Shown: in pieces, positions 11,127 through 22,315 of the stretch | Position numbering within the stretch: the first letter of the stretch is position 1 | Layout: each line of letters begins with the position of its first letter | DNA from: Chrysoperla carnea | Taxonomy: Eukaryota > Arthropoda > Insecta > Neuroptera > Chrysopidae | Assembly: GCF_905475395.1 (NCBI RefSeq) | Contig: NC_058337.1 | Coordinates: 13,814,983 to 13,878,982 of the forward strand | DNA: 64,000 nucleotides | Direction: 5' to 3' | Program-made: the position numbers and the translations under genes | Notes under the pieces: generated by a model | The model's database searches: none | What the model was told of the DNA's origin: nothing | Seen by the model: the letters and a program-made list of their open reading frames with translations, nothing else

Positions 11127-11453
11127 GCCCAATATCAAGCTTGTAAATTATATTCCTAAAATTATTCTGCATGAAAAACAATTATAAATATTATTCTCCT
11201 TACAATAGTGATTTATATATATTAACCAAATTATTTTAAATATTTTAAACTACTTTCACTTTTTAAAATTGTTAAAATAAGCGTTAATCACATGTTATTA
11301 GCAAATAAACTAATAATTATGTGCATTTATTTAAAATTGTTACAATTAATTGCACTTTGTAGCCCAGGAAAATAAAAGTATGAAAAGATGAATTTGTGTG
11401 CACAAAAAAACTTACTCTACGACATAAAAAATACAGTATTGTTTATTATGAAT
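11127..11453. other. Intergenic, no recognised feature
   Basis: AT-rich DNA between a foldback and a duplicated block. Nothing coding is recognised. Confidence 0.4.
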
Positions 11454-11565
11454 ATACACGATGGCCTTTTTTAATTTGGCGCATGCGTGAAACTCGAAAA
11501 ATAAATGTAATAGGAGAAAACGAGGAAATACTTCAAAATGTTAATTTCAACGGCACACAACTTAT
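11454..11565 (+). repeat. 112-bp block E, copy 1
   Basis: The block from ATACACGATGGCCTTTTTTA to CGGCACACAACTTAT is repeated with three or so changes at 12,415-12,526. Downstream of this copy (11,566-11,680) the DNA is locally GC- and CpG-rich (CACGTGGCGCGCCGACGG), unusual for the window. The GACTATGTGCA that follows copy 1 appears inverted (TGCACATAGTC) just before copy 2. Confidence 0.85.
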
Positions 11566-11589
11566 GGACTATGTGCAAGGGGGAGGGTC

Positions 11590-11670
11590 TTAGGTTTGGC
11601 AATACACGTGGCGCGCCGACGGAAAAATGCCGAACTATTTACACGCCAGCCGCCGACAATGTACATTGAA
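11590..11670. promoter_or_regulatory. CpG-rich patch, possible promoter
   Basis: A short GC-rich segment with CACGTGGCGCGCC and CGCCAGCCGCCGACAATG stands out from its AT-rich surroundings, 2.4 kb upstream of the first certain ABCD3 exon. Promoter function is only an inference from base composition and position. Confidence 0.25.
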
Positions 11671-12141
11671 AATACATTGACAACTACTTTTAATATATTG
11701 AGTACAAAATGTAGTATATATTGTATAGTGTATTTATATTATACTAGTATTATACTTTGGTAAATATTTCGAATTCTACCTATTTAATCTCAGTTTAAAT
11801 ATTAAAATTATTAATGTTATTTTCTCAATAAATTTTTATAATCAAAATAAGGACACAAAATATAACGATGTTAATATATGCGTCTTTGTTTAATAATTAA
11901 CGTTATACTTTATAATATTCAATCGACTTCAATCTTTAAGTGTAAAATAAAGATTTTTAGTGCATTTTGTGTATAATGTTATCTTTATTTAGTTGTTATC
12001 ACTCTTTAATATATAGTGTTTAATATTTGTGTATTTGGTATCCTTGTTACATTTCTGTTTAAATATGATACCAATTCCACATGGTGGTTGTAAAATATTG
12101 TGTACTCTTTTTAACACACATCTAAATACTATTTCATTTTT
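11671..12141. other. Intergenic, no recognised feature
   Basis: AT-rich sequence between the two copies of block E. No gene or element boundary was found. Confidence 0.4.
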
Positions 12142-12303
12142 CTACATTTAATACACATTTTTATTGAGAACGAGTTGAAATAGCTAACGAATGTTTATTT
12201 AATAATTACAATACCTTTTTTACTACATTTAATACACATTTTTATTGAGAACGAGTTGAAATAGCTAACGAATGTTTATTTAATAATTACAATACCTTTT
12301 TTG
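12142..12303 (+). repeat. Tandem duplication, 2 x 81 bp
   Basis: CTACATTTAATACACATTTT... to ...ACAATACCTTTTTT is repeated head to tail with essentially no differences (12,142-12,222 and 12,223-12,303), so the duplication is recent. Confidence 0.93.
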
Positions 12304-12414
12304 GCGTTAGTATATAATAATTATAACAAGTATTGCAAAAAACTTTCTGCTCTTTTTACATATAGTTCTACACTTTCCACTAGTTGGCGCCACTTGGCTT
12401 CATGCACATAGTCA

Positions 12415-12526
12415 ATACACGATGGCCTTTTTTAATTTGACGCATGCGTGAAACTCGAAAAATAAATGTAATAGGAGGAAACGAGGAAATACTTCAAAAT
12501 GTTAATTTCAACGGCACACAACTTAT
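12415..12526 (+). repeat. 112-bp block E, copy 2
   Basis: Second copy of the block at 11,454-11,565. Unlike copy 1 it runs into ACAG/GTATTG, a possible splice donor, and is preceded by the GC-richer TAGTTGGCGCCACTTGGC. Confidence 0.85.
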
Positions 12527-12530
12527 ACAG
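12499..12530 (+). CDS. Candidate first coding exon of the ABCD3 gene (tentative)
   Basis: An ATG at 12,499 opens ten codons (MLISTAHNLY) plus two bases before a donor CAG/GTATTG at 12,531. That phase matches the acceptor of the next ABCD3 exon at 14,101, which starts with the third base of a codon. An in-frame TAG lies 27 bases upstream. Against it, the usual ABCD3 N-terminus of about 40 residues with a short hydrophobic stretch is not encoded here, so the true first exon may lie elsewhere, possibly outside the window. Transcript data would decide. Confidence 0.22.
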
Positions 12531-12531
12531 G

Positions 12532-13000
12532 TATTGAATTCAATTTAAGTTTCCCAGTTCAATAAAACCTTCCTCTAATTCATAATTGAAAACATTAGAC
12601 GAACACTTCAAATTAAAATGTTGTTCTTTATAAAAACACAAACATTTTTTTATAAGCGACTAGTTTAGACAATAATTGATAGCAAAAATAACCTGTAAGA
12701 AACTATATATCAGATTTTTGCGTTTCTTTATTCAATTTGAACAAAAATGGTCCTTATAGAAAAACAAACCACTTTTATTAGAAAACTTTTTTCGTATAAT
12801 TTCTTTATTCCGTAGAAAGCATACAGGAAAACAATTTTTGGGGAAAACTTTTCAGTCCGTTTTTGTCTAAACTGTACGGTTTGCGAAAAAATATTTCGAA
12901 CAAAAAATGTTACTTTTTTAAATCAATAACAACCCGCTAATTCAAAGTGTTCATTTATCTGTTACTAGTTATGGATTAGACTGTTTTTTTTCATTGTGAT
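12532..13000. other. Presumed upstream/intronic DNA, no recognised feature
   Basis: AT-rich DNA between the candidate first exon and repeat C. No coding signal. Confidence 0.4.
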
Positions 13001-13007
13001 TGAGAAC

Positions 13008-13135
13008 CTAGGTCAAGTTTAATGTCTGCGTAAGATTTGCGCTTATAGACCCAACATTTTTTGCTTGAAGCATTCTTAACGATAAAACTTATTTTTCGAT
13101 TTTCAAGCATATATGTCAACTTAAAAAAACCATCC
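13008..13135 (+). repeat. Dispersed repeat family C, copy 1
   Basis: Shares AGGTCAAGTTTAATGTCT, CCCAACATTTTT and TTCAAGCATAT with 14,519-14,630, about 1.5 kb downstream and on the other side of the first certain ABCD3 exon. Confidence 0.7.
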
Positions 13136-14100
13136 TGTATACGGTATATTTTAAGATATAAATGAATCGAGTATTTTAATAAATAAAAGAAATATGTATA
13201 TTTATAATAAGAAATTTTTCGTTCAAGAAAGTTGTTTGATTGACATTCATTTTTTTCTGTTGTGTTCATAAAGAAATAATTAACATTTCTATTGCAATGG
13301 CAAATAATTTGTGCTTTTTTTGTAATGAAACTTTAAGTTTTTTTTCAGTCAAATAACTTGAGGGATTGATTGCCTCTACGAATATATAGAGCCTTTTTCA
13401 TGTAAAATTAACTCACGAACAAATTTTATTATAGCTAAAACTGCCATAAACTAAATAGCTTAACATAAACTATTAGCTTAACATAAACTATTTTATGGTA
13501 TTATTTATAAACTACAAAATTGTCTAAATATTTTTGATAAGTTTTTTTATCACACTTTCTAGATTTTTTGATATAGAAATATCCAATTGAAAAGGATAAC
13601 CTATATGATTCATCATTTTTTCAGGCAACTTTGTACGATAAAATAATAATAAAAAGCCCAATGACCTAGGAATTTTTTGTGATTTTTGGAAACTTTTTTA
13701 ATTAAAAAAATGTATTTATAAAGTTTTATTGAAATCCCTAGTATTATTCAATCCTTGCATATCTCCTTAAGCCGTCTCTTGTACTAAAATAAACTTTCTA
13801 GTGGGCTTAGTAGAATTTTTATAAAATAATTTTTAATATTTTGGTACGCTTCTAAACTTTATAACTTTAGGGATAACATTTTTCACCCTTTCAACTCTCA
13901 GTAGAAAACATCGAGGGATAATAAAAGTTTTTAAGCAATAGTTTTCAAAAACTAGAAAGTACAATTTTTAAACTATTAAGTTGTTATTGCAATATCAATC
14001 ATTATTTATTATATCATTATTAGTTAGTCATAAAGTTCAAATTAAAAGACCTGCCTTTGGCAATATAGTTTAATTAATTTTCCATTATTTTTTGTTACAG
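13136..14100. other. DNA upstream of the first certain ABCD3 exon
   Basis: AT-rich. The 3' end, TTTTTTGTTACAG at 14,088-14,100, is a good acceptor site for the exon that follows, so this is probably intron. A short duplicated AGCTTAACATAAACTA occurs near 13,456-13,490. Confidence 0.5.
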
Positions 14101-14331
14101 GAAATTTGCACCTGAGGATGAAATACAATATATGATCACAGACAAAAATGAAAAAAAAATTAAAGCGCATGTAAATAAACAATTTTTAAGAAATTTAAGA
14201 AGAATATTATCTGTTGCAATACCAGGATGGGCATCCAAAGAATCTGGTTTATTAGTATTGGTCGCAGCAAGTTTAGTTGCTCGATCATTATGCGATTTAT
14301 GGATGATTCAAAATGGAACAAAAATTGAAAG
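14101..14331 (+). CDS. ABCD3: ABCD3 exon (first certain)
   Basis: Acceptor TTTGTTACAG/G, donor AAAG/GTGAGA. The first base completes a codon from an upstream exon. It encodes from KFAPEDE to MIQNGTKIE, including the first predicted membrane helix ([17 protein letters not shown]). Confidence 0.94.
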
Positions 14332-17300
14332 GTGAGATTTTTTAACTAGGATTATCAATGAATTTAGGAAATGAACTCGTGCTTTATTATTTTTTATAAC
14401 TGTGGAAATTCTTCGAAAAGCAAAAAAAAAATAGTGATTATGCATTATCTAACGTTGAACAAAAAAAAGTTTCAAATGTCGAAATCTTGAGAGTGAGCTT
14501 TTCAATGACCTTGAAAGGTTAGGTCAAGTTTAATGTCTACGTCAGATGTGAGCCTACACGCCCAACATTTTTCACTTGATGCATCGATAAAAGTTATTTT
14601 TCAAGTTTCAAGCATATGTTTAAATTAATGACTTTTTCTTAAATTAATATTTATAGCCAAGAGAGCTGAAGAGAGCTCTTTTTCGGAATGTAGGATGATA
14701 AAATTTTTTGAAAAACGTACATTACTTTGAATATTACCAAAACAGATGCCTAGAAAAATTGAAAATAAAGTACACTCTAGACTGCGATCAACCTTTTGGT
14801 CGGCGACTTTGCAGCTCTATGGTATTATCTCTACGACTGTCACAAATTTGACATTTTACTAGTTATATTTACTAATAATATACTAATACCAACTCAAAAA
14901 CTTTACGAAAGTTGTTACTGCTTTGAACTAGTCAAATTAACTCATATAAATTAAATTTTTAATTTTATTTCTTAAAAATAATTATTAGGTTTAACTTATT
15001 ACTGATTAGACTAGGGTGATATGATTTCGATACTGCCATACTACCTTAAATAATGGCAATTTCCATTTACATCAATGTTAACTTGGAAAATAGTTTTTCA
15101 TTGGTTTTGTCACTTTTTATCCCATTTGTTTCATAATGGCCCCAACATACTTTCAAAATAAAAATAATAAACTTATATTGGATTTAATTTCGATTTTTGC
15201 TCCAATATCCTATCTCAATTTTTGTATTATATAAATACTTATTTCGACTATCAAGTAGTCATCATCATTATGAATTAGCTATTCTTAATTACTCTTATTG
15301 TGTATGTTACTCGTTGCTAATTTGGTGACGGTCTGCGCATTAATAGTTTCATGAGCATACAATTTATACTGTTTTAAGTACCTTTCATATTGTGACGTCA
15401 GCCAATCAGTTTCGATTAGGTGACTAGTGCTTTGTACAATTAGCATGATTCTCATAGTCCAATATTATGGAGTATTTGATGACCTGATTTTGACTTAAAA
15501 AAAAAATTAAAAATACAAATCAAAAATAAAATCATGAATATCGAATATCATTGATGACTACTTGTCAGTCGAAATACGAATTTTTATATTTCAAAAATTG
15601 ACCTATTAAATCAGGGCAAAAAATCGAAATTTATTTTGAAATATCCTAGAGATCTCATTTATTATCTTTGGTAATATTTATATTCAAATCGATTGAAAAT
15701 ATTTTTTTTTTTCAGTGCAATTGTAGCAATGAATTCCGAATTATTTAAACGACGATTATTTAAGTTTTTCGCCGCAATGCCATTAGTATCTATTGTAAAT
15801 AATATATTAAAATGGTCGATTGGTGAATTAAAATTACGTTTACGTACAAATTTAACACATAGTTTATATAATGATTATTTAAAATCGTATACGTATTATC
15901 GTATGTCGAATATTGATAATCGTATTGCCAATGCGGATCAATTATTAACAACAGATGTTGATAAATTCTGTGAAAGTATCACTGATCTATATTCAAATAT
16001 TGCCAAACCAATATTAGATATATCAATATATGTTTATCGTTTAACGGCAACAATTGGTGGACGAACACCAGCCATGATGTTAGGTTATTTATTCATTTCT
16101 GGTGTTATTCTAACACATTTACGACGACCAACTGGCGGCTTTACAGTCACCGAACAAAAATTAGAAGGACAATTCAGACATATTAATTCACGTTTAATAA
16201 CCAATTCTGAAGAAGTTGCTTTCTATCAAGGAAATAAACGAGAACATCTCACATTGATGGCTAGTTTTAATAAATTAGTTAATCATTTACGGCGTTTCCT
16301 TGAATTTAAAGTGTGCATGGGTGTTGTGGATAACATTGTAGCTAAATGTAAGTATCACTTTATATTTTTTCATTTAATTAAGTATATTACTCCGTCACGC
16401 CACGTCATACAAAAGACCCCACACGATTAGATAGGTAAATACCTTTCTGTGAAACTTTTTCAAACTGCTCTAAAAGTGTATTTCAGATCGTACTGATCAA
16501 AAGCTCTCACGACCAGAAAATTGTTTAACAAGTAGTTTTCGAGCAATGGGTGATTATATTATAGTTATGGTATATGGCTACCCTCTTACTAATGATACAT
16601 CGTACAAGACACTAACTAACAAGACAACACAACATAAAACAACAAATAAACACACACACACACAAACACACACGGTAGTCATAATATATTATAACTATAA
16701 TATGTGGGTTACTTTGATCGCCCTTGAAAACTACTTTTGTGGCCGTGAGAGCTTTAGATCAGAACGATCCAAAGAACATTTTGGTTGTGGTTTGAAAAAG
16801 TTTCACAGACAGTAATTTTCCTAGTTCCTTCCCTCTCTTTTTCCTAGAAAAAGTTTTCACAGGCAGTAATCTAATCGTGCGGAGTCCTTTTCGTAGTCAT
16901 CTGAAGTCTAAAAAACTTTTGAAACTTTGCTTATGAAAGAAATATTAACTGAAAATAATTAAGGAAGTTCATCCGTAATCCTACTTTTAATTCAGTCAAA
17001 TTAAACATGAAAATGGTATTAACCTGGACAAAAAGCAATGTTAAATCCAAGCTTTCAACCTCGGCAGACAATCGGACCGGGCCATTCACAAACATTTAAA
17101 AAAACTCAACAATTTTGATCTTTTTTCACTCCGAAGGACTGATTTTTCGTCAAAGGCTGTGATATTAATGCGCTTATTTCTGATCATTATTTGAGGAGAA
17201 ACGCCAGTTTAATGTGAAAATTGTCTATTTTGTTTGTCGGCGAATAACTCGATCTTAAAATCTCATATAAAGATCAATATAAGCGCATTTTAAAAAGAAA

Positions 17301-20300
17301 GGGCTCCATTTTTCTATTTCACATACTCTATTTCTTGTATAAATACGAGTGCACCGTGTGCACGCTTTTAAAATTCATATCAAAATACAAAATAAATTCT
17401 CGAAGCATTTCACCCCTGCGCATAAAATATTAGAGATGGTAAAAATGTTTGAGCTATTGATTCAAAAACTAGTACAAGCTATCGGATAATATGCAGGTTG
17501 GACCATTTTAATCTATTATGGCTAAAAGCTCGTTTTGCAGTTAAACAATCTCAAATAACTTAAACAGAAGTTGCAGAGTTTGGCGGGGGACATCATGTTC
17601 TGGCATCAGATTGGGTGTAATTCTCCGGATTGCTTTAATAGTCAATTTAGCTCGAAAAGGATAAGAGATAGAATTTAAAAAATTTTTTCGTAAATTGTTT
17701 GCTTTCGGAAAAATATGCCATTATTCCATTTAATCGAAAGAAAACTAGCTACAGAAAAATGCGCCGGTACTCATGCCTTTGACCTGAAATTCTAGTTTCA
17801 AGGTCGTTTTACCTTGATCTTCAAATAATCTTGAAAATTTACTTTGGCTTAAAAGTTATTAACATAGACAAATGACCTTTATTGTCCTTGATAACTTTTG
17901 TATAAGTTATTTTTTGATTGGTTAAAACGAGCTGTTACCCATAATACGTTAAAATGGTCCACCATATATACCTCATTTAGATCCAATTTTTCGTAGAGAT
18001 ATACCTGTTTGAAATTCCCAGATTCCCATTTTTTTAATTACGCTTTTTTTTTCGGGGCAGTATACTTTAATATTGTTACATACACTATGAAAATAGCGTT
18101 TTTTTAGATAAGATTTTTGTAGATTGATACTATTTTTTTGAAAGGGAGATATATTTACGTATCCATTTTCAGCCACAACGCTTTCTTTGCAAACACACTA
18201 TCCTTGTATTAGTAATTTAAATTTTTTTATTTACGATATTTTGATTTTTTTTTCGTTATTTGATGCTGAGTATAAAAACGCCTGAACTGGTGATAGTCTG
18301 ACCTATTCATATTGTATTAGTTATAAAAGCACTTGAGCGTGTTTTCAAAAAGGAGGCCGGCTAACATAGTAAATGCGATGTCAGTAAGAGAATGAACTAA
18401 AATTTTCTTTTGTTTTCAGATATTGCAACTGTTGTCGGTTTTTATGCGGTATCAATACCATTTTTAACCAAAGGTCATCCAATAACGGGCATGGATAACA
18501 ATGAAAGATTCCGTTTATATTATACTTATGGTCGTATGTTAGTTAAATTGGCCGAAGCTATTGGTCGTTTGGTATTAGCCGGCCGTGAATTGACTCGATT
18601 AGCTGGTTTTACAGCTCGTGTTACCGAACTACGTGAAGTATTAAACGACTTAAACCAAGGAAAATATCAACGTACAATGTTAGCGGCAAACACCAATGAA
18701 ATCGCACTAAAACCAAATTCTGGTAAAACAGTTATCGCAGATAATGTGATACGTTTTGATAAAGTTCCATTAGTCACACCAAATGGAGACATTTTAGTTA
18801 AGGAATTAACATTTGAAGTACGATCCGGACAAAATGTTTTGGTTTGTGGTCCAAATGGTTGTGGTAAATCAAGTTTGTTCCGTATCTTGGGTGAATTATG
18901 GCCTTTATTCGGTGGTACATTAACAAAACCACCTCGTGGTAAATTGTTTTATATACCACAAAGACCATACATGACTTTGGGTACATTACGTGACCAACTT
19001 ATTTATCCACATACGCATTCAGATATGAAGAAACAAGGTTTAACTGATGATAAGTTAATAGAATATTTAGGACGTGTACAATTAGCATACTTAGTTGATA
19101 GAGAAGGTGGGTTGAATGCGGTTGCTGATTGGTTGGATGTATTGTCTGGTGGTGAAAAACAAAGAGTTGCGGTTAGTATTTCAATTATTTTTATGAAATT
19201 GTTTGATGTAGTCATTTGATTATATTATTATTTTGCAGATGGCAAGATTGTTTTATCATTCTCCACAATTTGCGATATTAGATGAATGTACCAGTGCCGT
19301 ATCTGTAGATGTTGAGGGTAGCATGTACCAATATTGTCGAGAGGTAAGTTAATTGCAGCGTATAATATTAGTCCTCCATATTATACAAAACAAAAAACGA
19401 TCACAATTGTATCCCATTAGAAATTTTTACAATTAGTAATAACTGCTATTACCACTAGATCCTAGAAAAAAACTCGAGAGAAAAATCTTCTATATTTGTT
19501 AAATTTTTTTCAAAAACTTTTAAAATCTGCTAGAGGAGCTTCTTAATGCATCAACAGTATTTTTTTTTTAATTTCAATGAATATTTTTCAATGAAATTCG
19601 ATCACTTAAGAATAACTATAAAATTTCGCCAAGTATATGACAAAATATTATGAAATAATTATTATACTCATTAAAAAACACATATATGGAGGGTGGGCCA
19701 TTTTAATCGTTAACGGAAAAAATCTTATAGAGTAACTAGAAAACAAAAATAATTTACTTAAACTATAAATCTTCAGCTCTAATGGGGACATCTTTTAGAA
19801 CCCTTGGATTTGAACTTTGATTTTCAGAATCATCTAAAAATCATCTCCCAGTTTTTACTTTTTAGAGATAAATGAACTCTTTAAATCGAAAGTTGTTCCT
19901 TATAAAAAAATATATATCTTTTGTTCGAAACATTTATCGTAAAAATCAGGTGCCGAAAATTGAGATTTAGGGAAAAATATATTTCAAACAAAAGTTGATT
20001 TTTTTAGAGCAAAGAAAAAGTCCGGTACATAAAATATGTAAATTCTATCTCTGTTTGATCATAAATATGTCTAGATATAATAGAAAAATACAGTTTTTTT
20101 ACAAGGCATTCGATGTTGAATTCATTGCCATTTTTCATTACAACCCCTTCGAAAAATGAATAATGACACCTTAGACCTCCCCTCTCTTCAATTTCATTTT
20201 TCGGTTCTATACACGTTAGAAAGATGAAATTTTTTTTCGAAACTCAAACTGCCAAGATTGTTCTTCTCTAAATGGGAAAAACTACCTTTTTCAATAATAT

Positions 20301-21244
20301 ACATGCGAAAAAGATGTCGAAAGTGAGATATGACGAATAAACATGCCATATATGGCATGTATACCGAGTTGTTCAATAAGATATTATGTTGTTTTGCACC
20401 TATAATTTGGCTTCAAAGTTCACAATGTGACAAATTTGCGATAATTCATTTTATAAATTAAAAAAAAAAGTAAAAGAAGTGAAAACAAATAATTGACTAA
20501 GTTAATTGTTGAAATACCATGCAGAGACAGTGTTGATTACTCTATCACAATACATATACATACATGTCACATATGCATAACTGATATTCCCATATAATAC
20601 ATACTATACAATTTACGCCTAATTTGCGCCCTCACGGGTAAACAGTGATGTTTACGAAGAAATGTTTCAAGCAAAAGTTGGTTATTTTTTTATAAGGAAC
20701 ATTTTTTACATTTAAACTTTTGTTCTATCTGTAACGGTTTACATGATTGGGTCAAGACCCAATTGACCTATGTTGCTCATTTACGAACTCGACCTCAATT
20801 TTTACGTCCTGAGTAGCTGTAAAAATTTCATCTTGATATCTCTTTTCGTTTTTGAGTTATTGTGTTGACAGACAGACGGTAGCATGAATATTTTTAAGCG
20901 TTACAAACTTGGGACTAAACTTAGTATACCTTGCATATTACATATATGCATGGTATAAAAACTATATGGACTACTCAAAACTATGACTAATTATAATGGA
21001 CAACGGGAATTGTTAGAGAATTTTGATGATTTGTGTGGGCATTTTGTTTTTTCAGTAAGATTTTTAAAAAATCACCTGTCTTGTCGATTAAAGTTGTTTT
21101 TTTTTACAGGTCGGCATAACATTATTTACTGTGTCACATAGACGATCACTTTGGATACATCACGAATATTTCTTACAATTTGATGGACATGGTGGTTTTA
21201 AATTTGAACGTATAGATGCAAACACTGAACAGTTTGGATCATAA
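14101..21244 (+). CDS. ABCD3: ABCD3/PMP70-like peroxisomal ABC half-transporter (N-terminus missing)
   Basis: Five exons encode about 617 residues of an ABC subfamily D half-transporter; the human protein has 659, so about 40 N-terminal residues are unaccounted for. In the family, ABCD3 homodimers in the peroxisome membrane use ATP to import branched-chain and dicarboxylic acyl-CoAs and bile-acid precursors. Seen here: the transmembrane half in exons 1-3 with the EAA-like motif [14 protein letters not shown], then in the nucleotide-binding half Walker [10 protein letters not shown], the Q-loop stretch [10 protein letters not shown], signature LSGGEKQR, Walker B FAILDECT, the D-loop SAVSVDVEG and the H-loop VSHR. 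All are intact, so the ATPase looks functional. It resembles ABCD3 more than ABCD1/2 ([34 protein letters not shown]). The C-terminus ends EQFGS-stop. All junctions obey GT-AG and keep frame. Confidence 0.95.
14519..14640 (+). repeat. Dispersed repeat family C, copy 2
   Basis: Lies inside the first ABCD3 intron. Matches 13,008-13,135 at AGGTCAAGTTTAATGTCT and the CAAGCATAT block. Confidence 0.7.
15216..15600. mobile_element. Foldback MITE in ABCD3 intron
   Basis: ATTTCGACTATCAAGTAGTC near 15,241 is inverted as GACTACTTGTCAGTCGAAAT near 15,556, with CAATTTTTG/CAAAAATTG outside. It carries no coding capacity and ends about 115 bp before the next exon. Confidence 0.65.
15716..16347 (+). CDS. 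ABCD3: ABCD3 exon, transmembrane domain
   Basis: Acceptor TTTTTTTTTTTCAG/T at 15,715, donor AAAT/GTAAGT. The 632 nt carry most of the transmembrane domain, with [16 protein letters not shown], the [12 protein letters not shown] loop and the EAA-like motif. It continues in frame into the exon at 18,420 (AKY split codon). Confidence 0.95.
16399..16907. mobile_element. Foldback element in ABCD3 intron
   Basis: The left arm (GCCACGTCATACAAAAGACC, CACGATTAGAT, CTGTGAAACTTTTTCAAAC, GATCAAAAGCTCTCACG) is mirrored by the right arm (CGTGAGAGCTTTAGATC, GTTTGAAAAAGTTTCACAG, ATCTAATCGTG, CGTAGTCATCTGAAG). It begins only about 50 bp after the donor at 16,347. Its loop carries an (AC)-rich tract. The 89-codon frame starting at 16,546 belongs to this element. 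Confidence 0.82.
16908..17493. other. ABCD3 intron, no recognised feature
   Basis: Non-coding intron DNA. GATCTTTTTTCACTCCGAAG and similar fragments hint at old repeats, but I cannot pair them within the window. Confidence 0.4.
17494..17961. mobile_element. Foldback MITE family G, copy 2
   Basis: GGTTGGACCATTTTAAT at the left end matches ATTAAAATGG-type sequence inverted at the right (ACGTTAAAATGGTCCACC). The next inner pair is AGCTCGTTTTG / AAAACGAGCT. It shares its interior with 3,931-4,345, including GCTTTAATAGTCAATTTAG. Confidence 0.75.
18420..19171 (+). CDS. ABCD3: ABCD3 exon, end of membrane domain and ATPase core
   Basis: Acceptor TTTTGTTTTCAG/A at 18,419, donor GCG/GTTAGT. The 752 nt encode from [15 protein letters not shown] through Walker A, the Q loop and the ABC signature [10 protein letters not shown]. 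Continuation past the donor as an open frame to 19,219 is intron read-through, not protein. Confidence 0.95.
19239..19343 (+). CDS. ABCD3: ABCD3 exon, Walker B
   Basis: A 105-nt exon after a 67-bp intron (acceptor TTTTGCAG, donor GAG/GTAAGT). It encodes [20 protein letters not shown] and on to YCRE, containing the catalytic glutamate after Walker B aspartate. Confidence 0.95.
19344..20616. other. ABCD3 last intron, first part
   Basis: Non-coding. Contains GGTGGGCCATTTTAATCGT near 19,692, reminiscent of the end of foldback family G, but no matching second end was found. No gene. Confidence 0.4.
20617..20965 (+). repeat. Dispersed repeat family A, copy 2 (in ABCD3 intron)
   Basis: Same strand and order of landmarks as 1-412, from GCCCTCACGGGTAAACAGTG to the CATATATGCATGGTATA end. 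It lacks the middle GGTGATTTTATGAACACC portion, so it is internally deleted. Confidence 0.85.
21110..21244 (+). CDS. ABCD3: ABCD3 last coding exon
   Basis: Acceptor TTTTTTTTTACAG/G. Encodes [20 protein letters not shown] with the H-loop histidine, then on to EQFGS and TAA at 21,242-21,244. Confidence 0.95.
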   Translation, partial: VGITLFTVSHRRSLWIHHEYFLQFDGHGGFKFERIDANTEQFGS

Positions 21245-22315
21245 TGCTTAGTCAAATTTAATTTATAATTATTATTTTTAATTGCTTTTAGTAAATTATT
21301 TTATGTTCCAAAAACATAAAACAACAGTAATTATCAAATTAAGGTGAACAAAATGTCAGTAAAACTGATTGGAAAACAAAATGGATTAGGGAGAGTTTGA
21401 TCAGATTTAGTAGTACTGGTGCGAATAGTTAACTTTATGGAATTTACTCATATTTTTCCTATGCATTTTAACCTTCTGAAGATGAACTTTTTGGGTAGAA
21501 GATTTGAATAACTTTTTATTGAGAAAAATACTTGAAAATTGCTGAAGAAATTCAATTCAAGATATACAAGTTATACCATTTGAGCCAACCAAAAAGCATT
21601 TGGTCACTTCAAAAAATTTTTATCTCAAAAATTTAAAACAAAAACCCACAGAAGTGTTCATCTTAATTAGAATAAAAACCACAAGAGTATTTTTTTGTTT
21701 ATTTTTTGGCACACACAGCATATTTTTTATGTGATTCAGACATTAAAAATCCTACGATTTTCTCTTACATGCATCCTCTTCTTTGAGCATTCAGTAACAG
21801 TTTCAACTAGTATGCCTATTGATTCGGGGTGAATGAAACTTTCAAATCATATAACGCTTACTTATCCTTGATAGACCATAAGAAGGAAGAAAATAATTTT
21901 TCAAGAAGATAGTGGTACACATGCCCACAAATAAGCTTATATAGAATATCTTTAGTTAGATTACAGAATTCAGCCTGGAATTCAAAATTCGGAATCAGCG
22001 ACTCCAAAAGTTACATCAAGTTACCGAAGGGACTTCAAAATATATGCGGGAGAATTATTAACAATTAAGAAGCTATTCGCGCTAGTACTATGTTACTTTT
22101 TGGTCAGATTTTTTAGTTACTGTTGGATTTCTCATAAACTGAACATTCCCAATTATTCAGATTATGTGAAACAAATTATTATTATTATTTGAAATGTTTG
22201 TGATTATGTGTTTGTTTTTAATTTTTTATTTTTGTGATACATCAAAGAAAATATTTTTGTGATTGTTTTTGTGACGGAGTAATAGGAAACTTGAAATAAA
22301 ATTATGTTTACAAAT
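21245..22315 (+). other. Probable ABCD3 3' UTR with poly(A) signal
   Basis: Non-coding after the stop. A canonical AATAAA at 22,295-22,300, followed by T-rich DNA, is a plausible cleavage signal, which would give a 3' UTR of about 1.1 kb. Earlier, weaker signals could also be used. Confidence 0.4.

Noticed and set aside
11396-11593. 65-codon frame as an ABCD3 first exon
   Set aside because: Ends in a stop with no donor in phase; it overlaps duplicated block E.
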